NCBI RefSeq assembly: GCF_011320075.1
Contig: NZ_JAANPA010000004.1
Coordinates: forward strand, 1 to 64,000
From: Sphingosinicella sp. YJ22
Lineage (GTDB): Bacteria; Pseudomonadota; Alphaproteobacteria; Sphingomonadales; Sphingomonadaceae
Reading direction: 5' to 3'
DNA length: 64,000 bases
Position 1 is the first letter of the stretch, and each line of letters starts with the position of its first letter. This document shows, one piece after another, positions 1-8,172 of the stretch. Below the pieces are notes generated by a model. The model was not told where the DNA came from. It did not search any database and saw only the letters and a list, made by a program, of their open reading frames with translations. Position numbers and translations under genes: made by a program.

Positions 1-226
1 CAGCGCGGCAGATGGTGGTGATCGTCGACAGGTCGAGCCCGTTGCCGCCCGAGGCGCGCCGCACCGGCGAGCGCTGCGTCGTCGTTGCGACGGCCGGGCG
101 CCGGGCCGGCTGGGCCGTGCGGCGCGGCTGCGCGGCCTCCGCACGGGCCTGGATGTCGAGTGCGCGGCGGTCGATCTCCGGCAGGATTTTCGACTGCGAC
201 AGCAGCATGGCCAGTAGAATGCTCAT
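1..226 (-). CDS. hypothetical protein, N-terminal part (cut by window edge)
   Basis: The gene reads leftward and runs off the window; 75 residues are visible and the frame has no stop. The ATG at 226 is preceded by a purine-rich GGGGGAG about six bases upstream, a convincing ribosome binding site. The protein opens with MSILLAMLLSQS, a short hydrophobic stretch. A basic, Ala/Arg/Pro/Thr-rich low-complexity stretch follows, and then a more ordinary segment (GGNGLDLSTITTICRA). I do not recognise a family. A perfect CtrA-type site lies 47-61 bp upstream and is oriented toward this gene, so cell-cycle, motility or surface function is a reasonable guess only. The rest of the gene is outside the window. 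Confidence 0.6.
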   Translation of the reverse strand, partial: MSILLAMLLSQSKILPEIDRRALDIQARAEAAQPRRTAQPARRPAVATTTQRSPVRRASGGNGLDLSTITTICRA

Positions 227-272
227 TTGAATGCTCCCCCAAAACATTAACGGCGGTGGTAAACGTGGATGG

Positions 273-287
273 TTAACGCCGCGTTAA
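273..287 (-). promoter_or_regulatory. CtrA-type binding site (TTAA-N7-TTAA)
   Basis: The sequence TTAACGCCGCGTTAA is two TTAA half-sites separated by exactly seven bases. On the minus strand it continues to TTAA-N7-TTAAC, which is the full CtrA consensus known from Caulobacter and relatives. It lies in the 121-bp gap between the divergent partial gene (ATG at 226) and cysQ. More TTAA- and GTAAAC-like half-sites surround it at 247-264 and near 311. Occupancy by CtrA is inferred. Confidence 0.55.
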
Positions 288-347
288 ACCGTATCGCCTG
301 CGTAATCTTCTGTTTACCGGCGCGGCGTGCGGCGCTTTATCGGGCCG

Positions 348-1088
348 ATGGACGATCATCAATTGGCGGCGCAGCTCGCCGAGGACGCCGGCCGGTTGCT
401 GCTCGTGCTACGCGACGGTGGGTTGCAGGGGGCGGAACTTGGCATTGCGGGGGACCGCGAGGCCAATGCGCTGATCCTCGACGCGCTCGGGAAAGCCAGG
501 CCCGAGGACGGCGTCCTGTCCGAGGAGTGCATCGACCGGCCTGATCGGCTCCATCACCGTCGCGTGTGGATCATCGACCCGCTCGACGGGACCCGGGAAT
601 ATATGAGCGGCCGCGACGACTGGGCGGTCCATGTCGCGCTGACGATCGACGGCAAGCCGCAAGTGGGCGCGGTCGCGGTTCCGGCGTTGGGACGCCTGCT
701 CTTGACCGGAGAAGCCATGGCCACGGGGAGACCGCGCGCCAAGCCGGTGATCCTGGTGAGCCGCACGCGACAGCCCGAACAAGCCGGTCCGCTGGCGGCG
801 CATCTCGGCGCCGAGCTGCGACCGATGGGTTCGGCGGGAGCCAAGGCGGCGGCGGTGGTCGCGGGCGAGGCCGAGCTCTATTTCCACGCCGGCGGCCAGC
901 ACGAATGGGACAATTGCGCGCCCGTCGCGGTCGCGCTCGCGGCGGGGCTCCACGCCTCGCGCGCGGACGGATCGCCGATAGCCTACAATCAAAGGGATGT
1001 GCGGGTGCCCGACCTCGTCATCGGGCAGCCGGAGCTGGCGCGGGAAGCGGTGGCGTTCCTGCGGAGCTATTCGGCCAAGGCAGGCTGA
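348..1088 (+). CDS. cysQ: 3'(2'),5'-bisphosphate nucleotidase / inositol monophosphatase family protein
   Basis: A 246-residue member of the Mg2+-dependent, Li+-sensitive phosphatase superfamily. The metal site is visible as SEE (59-60), then WIIDPLDGT (D77, D80, G81, T82), and near the C-terminus EWDNCAP (W187, D188), the second metal motif. This set matches CysQ, which removes the 3'-phosphate of PAP made during sulfate assimilation; related inositol phosphatases share the fold, so the substrate is inferred. The ATG at 348 was chosen over a GTG at 327 because family proteins start just before the first helix (MDDHQLAAQLAEDAG). The 3' end overlaps the opposing small gene by 22 bp. Confidence 0.82.
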   Translation: MDDHQLAAQLAEDAGRLLLVLRDGGLQGAELGIAGDREANALILDALGKARPEDGVLSEECIDRPDRLHHRRVWIIDPLDGTREYMSGRDDWAVHVALTIDGKPQVGAVAVPALGRLLLTGEAMATGRPRAKPVILVSRTRQPEQAGPLAAHLGAELRPMGSAGAKAAAVVAGEAELYFHAGGQHEWDNCAPVAVALAAGLHASRADGSPIAYNQRDVRVPDLVIGQPELAREAVAFLRSYSAKAG

Positions 1089-1258
1089 GCGGGCTCGACG
1101 CGGCCGACCAGCCGCTGCTCATCCCAGATCTCCACCGGGGCGCTGTGCGCGTAGCGGCGGGCGAATTGCAGCGCGCCCTGATCGTTGAAGATGCCATATT
1201 CCTCGGCGCGGGAATCGCCTTCACCGGCGCCGGTGAGCACGAAGCGATATTGCGGCAT
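1067..1258 (-). CDS. small conserved hypothetical protein (63 aa)
   Basis: A 63-residue protein starting MPQYRFVLTGAGEG and resembling the short DUF6894-like proteins that begin with an M-P-x-Y-x-F beta strand and carry an acidic and aromatic middle part (YGIFNDQGALQFARRY). No enzyme motif is present. The start ATG at 1258 follows a small perfect palindrome (AGGGGTCCCCT) that doubles as a G-rich ribosome-binding region. The upstream gap is A+T-rich, fitting a promoter. The end overlaps the cysQ terminus convergently. Family assignment is tentative; the coding call rests on the start context and sequence character. Confidence 0.5.
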   Translation of the reverse strand: MPQYRFVLTGAGEGDSRAEEYGIFNDQGALQFARRYAHSAPVEIWDEQRLVGRVEPAQPALAE

Positions 1259-1339
1259 CTGAGGGGTCCCCTGAACTTACTCATATTTATTACCTTTTCC
1301 GCGGGCCCGAGTCCACCGACGGGAACCCGCAGGACGCCA

Positions 1340-1831
1340 TCAAAGATAGCGGCGCAGCGCGAGCCAACGCGCCCGCTTCTCATCGAACGGAAGCGTGTAG
1401 GCGGGGCTGCTCGATGGCAGGTCGACCAAGGCGAGCTTGGTGTCGCCGATCTGGCGGCGGCCGACCCTCGCTGACGTGCCGCCGTTGAACGCCATCGCGC
1501 GTAGGCGCGGCACCGTCGCGACGAGTGCCTGCAGGTCGCTTGCCGCATGGAGGCGGATGTCCGCATCCAGGCTGCCGGGCCGCTGCGCCGCAGCGACCGT
1601 GTCCCACAGGCCGACGCCGGCATCGAGAAGCAAAGCGAGCCGCTGGTCGTAGTCTGCGTCTGCGAGCGGGCGATCGATCACCGACTCCATCAGGCGCCAG
1701 AACTGGTTGCGCGGATTGGCGTAATAGCGCCCCGCGGCGAGCGACATCGCTCCAGGCAGACTTCCGAGGACGAGCAGCCGTGTGTCGGGCCGCACCACCG
1801 GCGGGAAGCAATGCTCGAGCGGCACATCCAT
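1340..1831 (-). CDS. DNA-deoxyinosine glycosylase (UDG superfamily family 6)
   Basis: A 163-residue uracil-DNA-glycosylase-fold protein that should excise hypoxanthine (deaminated adenine) from DNA. Family-6 signatures are visible: the GSLPG motif at 23-27, the YYANPRNQFW segment at 36-45, and AFNGGTSA near the C-terminus, the equivalent of the second active-site loop. The open frame extends upstream to 2140 but that part is antisense to the GFA gene; ATG 1831 gives the family length and begins right before the conserved 'CFPPV' opening. It is divergent from the GFA gene with a 54-bp gap. Confidence 0.85.
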   Translation of the reverse strand: MDVPLEHCFPPVVRPDTRLLVLGSLPGAMSLAAGRYYANPRNQFWRLMESVIDRPLADADYDQRLALLLDAGVGLWDTVAAAQRPGSLDADIRLHAASDLQALVATVPRLRAMAFNGGTSARVGRRQIGDTKLALVDLPSSSPAYTLPFDEKRARWLALRRYL

Positions 1832-1885
1832 CGCTCCGGTCTGGCCGCACTTGATCCCCCGCCGCAAGCGCGCAATGGGCGGCTC

Positions 1886-2257
1886 ATGAAGATCGAGGGT
1901 GGGTGTCATTGCCGCGCGGTACGGTTCGAAGCCGAGGTGCCGGAAGCGGTCGAGGTGCTCGACTGCAATTGCTCGGTGTGCAGCATGACCGGCTTCAGGC
2001 ACCTGATCGTGCCGCACCCCTATTTCCGGCTGGTCAGCGGGGTGGAGAGCCTGACCAGCTACCGCTTCGGCACCGGCGCGGCGGAGCATCTGTTCTGCCG
2101 CATCTGCGGCATCAAGAGTTTCTACCAGCCGCGCTCGCATCCCGGTGCGTGGAGCGTGAACCTGAACGCGCTCGACGATGCGGGCGCGCTCACGGTGACG
2201 GTGAAGAGCTTCGACGGCCGCAATTGGGAACAGGCGGCGGCCGCCGGCTTCGATTAG
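1886..2257 (+). CDS. GFA (glutathione-dependent formaldehyde-activating/CENP-V) family protein
   Basis: A 123-residue zinc protein. The cysteines of the GFA fold are all present: CHC at 7-9, CNCSVC at 27-32 and CRIC at 71-74. Despite the name, most members do not act on formaldehyde, so the reaction is unknown. ATG 1886 was chosen because the conserved sequence starts there (MKIEGGCHC); the open frame further upstream is antisense to the glycosylase gene. The stop overlaps the stop of the convergent membrane-protein gene by 4 bp. Confidence 0.85.
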   Translation: MKIEGGCHCRAVRFEAEVPEAVEVLDCNCSVCSMTGFRHLIVPHPYFRLVSGVESLTSYRFGTGAAEHLFCRICGIKSFYQPRSHPGAWSVNLNALDDAGALTVTVKSFDGRNWEQAAAAGFD

Positions 2258-3078
2258 GCCGGGATCAGCGGGCGCCCGGCGAGCGCCTGGTCAAGCACCG
2301 CCAGCGTCACGGCGACATAGGCGATCACGCCCGCGACAATCATCCGGCGGCGGACGGTCAAGGTGAAGCCGCCGATCAGCGCCGCGGCTGCAGGGATCAG
2401 CTGCTCGGCATGAATTCCGAGGAAGTGGGCGACGCGAACGTCGCCGCCGAGCCGGTTCCAGCCCAGAACCGGCAGGCCGAGCCCCTCCGCGCCGACCGTG
2501 GGGCCGCCGCCAAAGGCAATCACCAGGCCGGCGCCGGTTCCGAGCAGCCAGGTCAGCACGAGGCCGGCTACCACGGCCGCGACATAGTCGCCGGGAAGCC
2601 CCTCGGCAGGCCGGCGGGCGATCTCCCAGGCGAGTGGCAGGGTCGTCGCGGTCAGGATGAGCGCGAACAGGCCCATCAGGCTGAACATCACCGAATTCAG
2701 CGGCGTGCTGTTGTTGAAATGCGAGTCGACGCCGTGCGCAGCCTGCCAGGTGATCCAGAACAGTTCGAACGAGGCCGACAGGATCAGCGCTCCGACCGTC
2801 CAGCGCAGCAGCCGCGTGTCGCGCCGCTCCGGGCGGACATAGCCGAAGAACCAGGCGGCGGTGAGCGCGAACAGGCCGATCGACACCAGGAACTTGCCGG
2901 GCTTGAGCCAGGGGCTGATGCCGGTCGGCAGCAGGCGCGGATCGGCCGCGATCATCATCAGTACGGGCGGCGTCAGCACCAGCAGCGCGAGGCCATAGCC
3001 GGCGAGTGTGCGGTGGCGGCGGATCAGTTCGGAGAGGATGCCGAAGCTCGACCGCGCGGAAAGGGCAAGGCTGGTCAT
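2254..3078 (-). CDS. polytopic membrane protein of unknown function
   Basis: A 274-residue protein with about seven hydrophobic segments spread through its length and short charged loops containing repeated Arg residues. No transporter or enzyme motif was recognised. Its ATG at 3078 overlaps the stop of the upstream ABA4-like gene by 4 bp (ATGA), so the two are translationally coupled and probably function together. A longer open frame exists to 3597 but its first part is antisense to ABA4 and was discarded. The TetR operator upstream of the ABA4-like gene should control both. Confidence 0.7.
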   Translation of the reverse strand: MTSLALSARSSFGILSELIRRHRTLAGYGLALLVLTPPVLMMIAADPRLLPTGISPWLKPGKFLVSIGLFALTAAWFFGYVRPERRDTRLLRWTVGALILSASFELFWITWQAAHGVDSHFNNSTPLNSVMFSLMGLFALILTATTLPLAWEIARRPAEGLPGDYVAAVVAGLVLTWLLGTGAGLVIAFGGGPTVGAEGLGLPVLGWNRLGGDVRVAHFLGIHAEQLIPAAAALIGGFTLTVRRRMIVAGVIAYVAVTLAVLDQALAGRPLIPA

Positions 3079-3533
3079 GACTGGGTCTCCGGGGAAAGGG
3101 CGGGAGCGCGGCCGCGGAAGGCCAGGCGCAGGGCGAGGTAGAGAAGCAGGCCGGAGGGCCCGAACAGGAAGGCGAGGGGGAGGCAGGGAATGACGAGCAG
3201 GGCTGGTACCCCGCTGTCCGTGTGGTCCCGGACGATCCAGCTGCCGACGAACAGGTCGAAGGCGAGATAGTGAAACCAGCCTGCGACGAGCGCACTGTCG
3301 TCGGCGAACAGTGCGCGGATCTCGCCGATCGAGCCGAAGCCGCCGCCTTCGGCGCCCATTCCGACCCAGATCAGCAGGACGTAGGCGATTGCGAGGAGGC
3401 CCGGCACCACAAACTGAGTGAACGTCAGGGCAACCGGGCGCGCCGGCTTGACGAACAGCGCGAAGATCAGGCCTGCCCAGCTGCCCAGAACAACGGGTCC
3501 GGCGAGGTCGAACGTGGTGGAAGGATCGAGCAT
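3075..3533 (-). CDS. ABA4-like family membrane protein (DUF4281)
   Basis: A 152-residue integral membrane protein with four hydrophobic segments. The signature AGWFHYLAFDLFVGSWI in the third segment is characteristic of the ABA4-like family, named after a plant protein needed for neoxanthin formation; the bacterial role is unknown. The ATG at 3533 starts the family's usual N-terminus (MLDPSTTFDLAG). It is first of a two-gene minus-strand unit and is divergent from a TetR gene with only 38 bp between start codons. A 19-bp palindrome occupies that gap, so repression by the TetR protein is very likely. Confidence 0.8.
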   Translation of the reverse strand: MLDPSTTFDLAGPVVLGSWAGLIFALFVKPARPVALTFTQFVVPGLLAIAYVLLIWVGMGAEGGGFGSIGEIRALFADDSALVAGWFHYLAFDLFVGSWIVRDHTDSGVPALLVIPCLPLAFLFGPSGLLLYLALRLAFRGRAPALSPETQS

Positions 3534-3547
3534 CGCTTGAAACTCCA

Positions 3548-3566
3548 ATCTTGACGGCGTAAAGAT
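3548..3566. promoter_or_regulatory. palindromic operator for the adjacent TetR regulator
   Basis: ATCTTGACGGCGTAAAGAT is an imperfect 19-bp palindrome (two mismatched pairs around a central base at 3557). It lies entirely inside the 38-bp gap between the divergent ABA4-like and TetR start codons. Size, symmetry and location are those of a TetR-family operator controlling both directions. Confidence 0.6.
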
Positions 3567-3571
3567 GCCCA

Positions 3572-4183
3572 ATGACCGATGATCTAAACAGTGTCAAGAC
3601 CGATGAACGCGGCTATCATCACGGGGCGCTCCGGCCCGCTTTGCTGAAAGCGGCGGAGTCGGTGCTCGCCGACCGTGGAGTCGACGGCTTCTCGCTGCGC
3701 GAGACGGCGCGGCGGGCCGGGGTCTCGCCCGCGGCGCCCGCCCATCATTTCGGCGATACGAAGGGCCTGCTGACGGCGCTCGCCACCGAGGCGTTCCGGA
3801 AATTCGGGGATGCTTTGGAGGCCGGGGATGTCGGCCAGGACCGGACCGAGCGGATCCGGTCGCAAGGCCGCGCCTATGTCCGCTTCGCACTCGCCGAGCC
3901 GGCCAAGTTCGACCTGATGTGGCGCTATGCGCTGACCGATCGGGACAATTCCGACTATCGCGAGGCGTCGAGCCGCGCCTTCACGATCCTCGACCGCCTG
4001 GTGCGCGGCGAGGACGTGACGGCGCATGACGACATCTCGGCGGCGCCGTCGATCGCCTGCTGGTCAATCGTCCACGGCTTTGCCCGCCTGGCGCTCGACG
4101 GTGTGTTCGGCACTGGTCCGGGCGAAGCCGAGCAGGCAGCCGAGACATTGCTCCCGGTCGTGCTCGAGCACCTCAACGTCTAG
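3572..4183 (+). CDS. TetR/AcrR family transcriptional regulator
   Basis: A 203-residue regulator. Residues of about 17-60 form the TetR helix-turn-helix (GFSLRETARRAGVS, then HHFGDTKGLLTAL). The C-terminal half, with its FALAEPAKFDLMWR segment, resembles the WHG/TetR_C_33 ligand domain. It is divergent from the ABA4-like/membrane-protein pair and probably represses both it and itself through the palindrome at 3548-3566. The ligand is unknown; a hydrophobic or lipid-like compound would fit membrane targets. The stop overlaps the end of the convergent dioxygenase gene by 4 bp. Confidence 0.88.
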   Translation: MTDDLNSVKTDERGYHHGALRPALLKAAESVLADRGVDGFSLRETARRAGVSPAAPAHHFGDTKGLLTALATEAFRKFGDALEAGDVGQDRTERIRSQGRAYVRFALAEPAKFDLMWRYALTDRDNSDYREASSRAFTILDRLVRGEDVTAHDDISAAPSIACWSIVHGFARLALDGVFGTGPGEAEQAAETLLPVVLEHLNV

Positions 4184-4971
4184 ACGTCGGCCGTGACCTT
4201 CTCGCCAAAGGCATAAGCGTCCATCGCAAGCACGGCGTAGGTGTAGCTGTGGTGCAGGCGCCGGCCCGCACCGCCGCCGGCGCCGAGCGCGACGAAGAAG
4301 GGGAGGAGGTGCTCGTCGGTGGGATGGTTGCGCAACGCCTCGGGCCCCTCGCGCATCACCGCGAGCAAGGCGTCGCGGTCGCCGGCCTCGGTGCGCTCGG
4401 CGAGCCAGGTGGTGAAGCCGTCCACCCAGTCCCGGTCCTCGCGGCCTCCGGAGAACACCTCTCGCAGATTGTGCGAGATGCTCCCCGAGCCGATCACGAG
4501 AACATTGCGTTCCCGCAGCGGCGCCAGTGCCCGCCCGACCGCCTCGTGCCATTCGGGGCCGCGGCGTGGGTCGATCGACACCGTGACGAGCGGGATGTCG
4601 GCGTCGGGGAAGAGCAGCGACAGCGGCACCCAGGCGCCGTGGTCGAGCTGCGCCGCCTCGCTTCGCGAGGGTTGCAGGCCTGCTTCGCTCAGCAGTCGGA
4701 ACGCTTGGTCCGCGAGGACGCTGGCGCCTTCCGGCTCGTAGCGCATCTCGAACAGGCGACGGTCGAAATTGCCGAAATCGTGCCAGGTGCTGAAGCGGGC
4801 AGGGGCACGCACGACGACGCCCTCTGCCTCGTCATGCGCGGAGGCGATGACGATGGCGTCGGGACGCGTCAGCGTGCCGCCAAGCTCGCTCAGGAAGCGG
4901 GTCGCGGGCTCGTCACGCAGCGCCAGGTCGGGAGCGCCGTGGGAGATGAACAGGGCGGGCTGTGTGGTCAT
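4180..4971 (-). CDS. LigB/DODA-type extradiol dioxygenase family protein (YgiD-like)
   Basis: A 263-residue protein of the class III extradiol dioxygenase superfamily, close to E. coli YgiD and plant DOPA 4,5-dioxygenase. Metal-site histidines are recognisable: H11 (SHGAPD), H46 (SAHDE), H167 (SISHNLRE) and H221 (HPTDEH); DHGAW at 110-114 is also conserved. The metal is Zn or Fe(II) and the natural substrate unknown. The first codons (MTTQPALFISHG) match the usual start. It is divergent from the MHS transporter with a 133-bp gap, so a catechol-like substrate taken up by that carrier is possible but unproven. Confidence 0.85.
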   Translation of the reverse strand: MTTQPALFISHGAPDLALRDEPATRFLSELGGTLTRPDAIVIASAHDEAEGVVVRAPARFSTWHDFGNFDRRLFEMRYEPEGASVLADQAFRLLSEAGLQPSRSEAAQLDHGAWVPLSLLFPDADIPLVTVSIDPRRGPEWHEAVGRALAPLRERNVLVIGSGSISHNLREVFSGGREDRDWVDGFTTWLAERTEAGDRDALLAVMREGPEALRNHPTDEHLLPFFVALGAGGGAGRRLHHSYTYAVLAMDAYAFGEKVTADV

Positions 4972-5029
4972 GATGAGCCTGATCTAGGGTCTCTCCGACA
5001 GTCGCGGAACGCCTTGTCCGTGCAAATGG

Positions 5030-5050
5030 GCGTTGCGCGTACGGCAACGC
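5030..5050. promoter_or_regulatory. inverted repeat in the dioxygenase/transporter divergent region
   Basis: GCGTTGC and GCAACGC form perfect 7-bp arms around a 7-base spacer, midway between the divergent starts at 4971 and 5105. It could be an operator for an unlinked regulator; there is no regulator gene beside it and no T-run, so a terminator is unlikely. Confidence 0.3.
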
Positions 5051-5104
5051 TTTCCAGCGCCTGCGCCAGCTTCTAGGTTCCGCCCCAAACAGGGGGAGCA
5101 GTGC

Positions 5105-6766
5105 ATGGCGTCGAGGGCGGATGAAGAGGCGGTGCCGGGAGCAGGCGAGCCGGGGGTGATCGAGCCGCGCAAGATCCGCCTCGTCATCGGCGCGTCGTCC
5201 GCCGGCACCGTGTTCGAATGGTACGACTTCTTCATCTACGGGACATTGGCGACGTTCGGCATCATCGGCCGCGTCTTCTTTCCCGGCGGCAACGAGACAC
5301 TGCAGACCCTGCTCGCCTGGGCCGGCTTCGCGGTCGGCTTCGGCTTCCGGCCGTTGGGCGCGATCCTGTTCGGCTATCTCGGCGACAAGCTCGGGCGCAA
5401 ATACACCTTCCTCATCACCATCACCTTGATGGGCGTGGCGACCGCCGGCGTCGGCCTCATTCCCTCCGCGGCGTCGATCGGCATCGCCGCGCCGTTGCTG
5501 CTCATCTTCCTGCGCATTCTTCAGGGCCTCGCCCTGGGCGGCGAATATGGCGGAGCCGCCATCTACGTCGCCGAGCATTCGCCGCCCGGCCGCGCCGGCT
5601 ATTATACCAGCTTCATCCAGGCCTCGGTCGCCGGCGGCTTCGTGCTGAGCCTCGCCATCGTGCTGCTGTGCCAGGCAGGAATGTCCGACGCGGCGTGGAA
5701 TGAGTGGGGCTGGCGGGTGCCGTTCCTCATCTCGCTCATCCTCCTCGCCATCTCCCTGTGGATGCGCCTGAAGCTGTCCGAGAGCCCGGTGTTCAAGGCA
5801 ATCAAGGAAGCCGGCGAGACCAAGGGCAATCCGTTCGTCGAGAGCTTCCGCTACCCCGGCAACCTCAAGCGGCTGTTCGTCGCCCTGTTCGGCATCGCCG
5901 CCGGTCTCACGGTCATCTGGTACACGGCGATGTTCTCGACGCTTTCGTTCCTCAAGGGGCCGATGCGGGTCGACGGGGCGACCGCCGAGATCATCGTCGG
6001 ACTGGCGGCGCTGTCCGGGCTCGTCTGGTTCATCCTGTTCGGCAGGCTGTCCGACCGGATCGGACGCCGCAAGCCGATCCTGATCGGCTATGCCCTGACC
6101 CTGGTGCTGTTGTTCCCGATTTTCTGGCTGATGGGCAGCGCCGCCAACCCCAACCTCGCCGCCGCGGCCGGGCGGGCGCCGGTCACGATCCAGCGCGACA
6201 GCTGCGACTTCGATCCCTTTGCCCAGACCCAGCGCGAATTTTGCGGCCGGGTGATCGGCGAGCTTGCGCGGCTCGGCGTCCGCTACAGCTTCGCCAACCC
6301 GCCCGAGCCGGCGCTGGCGATGGCGACCTCGGGCCCGCAGGCGCTGGCGGTGACGGTCGGCTCCGCGCCCCACATTCTCCGCGACACCGCCGAGGTCCGG
6401 CCGCTGCTCGAGAGCGCGGGCTATGATTTCGACCCAGTCGTGCCATCGCCCGGCGGCATCGCGCTAATCGCGCTCGCGATCCTCGCCATGACCGCGCTGT
6501 CCGGCGCGACCTACGGGCCGGTGGCGGCCTTGCTTTCGGAGATGTTTCCGCCGCGCATTCGCTACAGCTCGATGTCGATCCCCTACCATTTCGGCACCGG
6601 CTATTTCGGCGGCTTCCTGCCGTTCATCGCGAGCTACATCATCGCCCGCACCGGCGATCCCTATTCCGGCCTGTGGTACACCTGGGGCGTGGTGCTGATG
6701 GCGCTGGTGGTCAGCTATTTCTGGCTTCCGGAGACGGCTGGGCCCACCGGAAAAGCCGAACATTGA
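5105..6766 (+). CDS. MFS transporter, metabolite:H+ symporter (MHS) family
   Basis: A 553-residue, 12-helix secondary carrier. The MHS hallmark FEWYDFFIYG closes the first segment, followed by loop motif GDKLGRK between helices 2 and 3 and its second-half counterpart GRLSDRIGRR. Relatives take up dicarboxylates, proline/betaine or shikimate. It is about 100 residues longer than typical members: residues of about 342-447, between predicted helices 9 and 10, form a hydrophilic insert with two cysteines (DSCDFDPF, REFCGR) that topology places in the periplasm. ATG 5105 follows a clear GGGGGAG ribosome site. A longer frame from 5033 lacks such support. Confidence 0.85.
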   Translation: MASRADEEAVPGAGEPGVIEPRKIRLVIGASSAGTVFEWYDFFIYGTLATFGIIGRVFFPGGNETLQTLLAWAGFAVGFGFRPLGAILFGYLGDKLGRKYTFLITITLMGVATAGVGLIPSAASIGIAAPLLLIFLRILQGLALGGEYGGAAIYVAEHSPPGRAGYYTSFIQASVAGGFVLSLAIVLLCQAGMSDAAWNEWGWRVPFLISLILLAISLWMRLKLSESPVFKAIKEAGETKGNPFVESFRYPGNLKRLFVALFGIAAGLTVIWYTAMFSTLSFLKGPMRVDGATAEIIVGLAALSGLVWFILFGRLSDRIGRRKPILIGYALTLVLLFPIFWLMGSAANPNLAAAAGRAPVTIQRDSCDFDPFAQTQREFCGRVIGELARLGVRYSFANPPEPALAMATSGPQALAVTVGSAPHILRDTAEVRPLLESAGYDFDPVVPSPGGIALIALAILAMTALSGATYGPVAALLSEMFPPRIRYSSMSIPYHFGTGYFGGFLPFIASYIIARTGDPYSGLWYTWGVVLMALVVSYFWLPETAGPTGKAEH

Positions 6767-6798
6767 ATTGAGGGGCGGCGGCGGGCTACGGCGCGAGC

Positions 6799-7836
6799 AT
6801 GTCCGTGGCCCCACCGCTCCGCCTGCGTCTCGACGGCGCCGCCCTCGTTTCCAACTGGCTGTGGCTGAAGCAGCGGGGCGGCGGGGCGGCATGCGGCGCG
6901 GCCGCCAAGGCGGACGGCTATGGCCTCGGCGCGCGCGAGGTGGTGACGCGGCTTGCGGCCGCCGGCTGCCGCGATTTCTTCGTGGCGACCTGGGCCGAGG
7001 CCGAACGTGTCGCAGACGTGATCGGTGACGCGTCGCTGAGCGTCCTGCACGGCTTCTTCGAGGAGGATCTGCCCGCGGCCCTGGCGTCGTCGGCGCGCCC
7101 CGTGATCAACACGGCGGCACAGGCGCGGCGCTGGCGGGAGATCGGGCGGCCGTGCGACGTGATGGTCGACACCGGCATCAACCGCCTCGGGCTGCTGCCG
7201 GCGGAGATCGCCGCCGGGGCGCTCGACGGGCTCCACATCGAAACCCTGCACAGCCATTTCGCCTGCGCCGACGAAGACGTGGCGATGAATGATGAGCAGC
7301 GGCGGCGGTTCGAGGAGGTGTCGGCGACGGTTCCGGCGAAACGGCGCAGCCTGTCGAACAGCGCCGGCATCTGCCTGGGTCCCGACAATTCCTATGATCT
7401 CACGCGTCCCGGCCTGGCCCTGTACGGTGGCATCCCGCGCGCCGAAGCGGCGGGTCACATCCGCCAGGTCGTCCATGTCGAAGCGCGCGTGATCCAGCAC
7501 AAGCGGGTCGAGGCCGGCGATGCGGTCGGCTACAACGCGACCTTCACCGCGCCGGAGCCGTGCGAGCTCGCCATCCTCAACATCGGCTATGCCGACGGCT
7601 ATTTGCGCGGATTTTCCGGCACCGGCGCCGCGGTCCATGACGGCCGGACCCTGCCGGTGGTGGGGCGAGTGTCGATGGACCTCACAGCGATCCGAGTCGA
7701 CGCCGCGCCCGACATCGCCGAGGGCGACTGGATCGAGATCGACTTCGAGCTGCCGCGCGCCGCGGAGCAATCCGGGCTCAGCCAATATGAGCTGCTGACG
7801 ACGCTCGGCAGCCGCTACGCGCGCGTGTGGAGCTAA
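6799..7836 (+). CDS. alr: alanine racemase
   Basis: A 345-residue PLP enzyme that interconverts L- and D-alanine for peptidoglycan. The PLP lysine is K37 in AAAKADGYGLG, and the second catalytic base is Y245 in VGYNATF. The substrate-binding segments GINRLG and VGRVSMDLTAI are present. Domain order is an N-terminal TIM barrel then a C-terminal beta domain starting near residue 230. Length is slightly below the usual 360-370. It starts 32 bp after the transporter stop on the same strand and may share its transcript. Confidence 0.92.
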   Translation: MSVAPPLRLRLDGAALVSNWLWLKQRGGGAACGAAAKADGYGLGAREVVTRLAAAGCRDFFVATWAEAERVADVIGDASLSVLHGFFEEDLPAALASSARPVINTAAQARRWREIGRPCDVMVDTGINRLGLLPAEIAAGALDGLHIETLHSHFACADEDVAMNDEQRRRFEEVSATVPAKRRSLSNSAGICLGPDNSYDLTRPGLALYGGIPRAEAAGHIRQVVHVEARVIQHKRVEAGDAVGYNATFTAPEPCELAILNIGYADGYLRGFSGTGAAVHDGRTLPVVGRVSMDLTAIRVDAAPDIAEGDWIEIDFELPRAAEQSGLSQYELLTTLGSRYARVWS

Positions 7837-7846
7837 GCGCGAGCCG

Positions 7847-8172
7847 CTAGTCGCGGTTCTTGCGCGAGCGGCGGAGCCACAGGGCAACGCCCAGCGCCGC
7901 GACGGCGCCGCCGGCGATGAGCGCCGCCTGAGCGCGGGAGTTGCGCCGCCACTCCTCGGCCGCACCCTGATCGAGCCAGTAGCGGCCGTCCTCGGTCAGC
8001 TGCACCACACCCTGGGCCATGAGGTAACTGAGACCCTTGCGCAGCGAATGATCCTGCGGCTGGTACGTCACGGCGCTGTCGGCATTGGTCGCTCGGACGC
8101 TGGTCAGATGCTCGACCACGCTTCGGCGGCCGCGGCGCATGGCGGCGGCGATGGTGGGTGGGTTCGTGGCCA

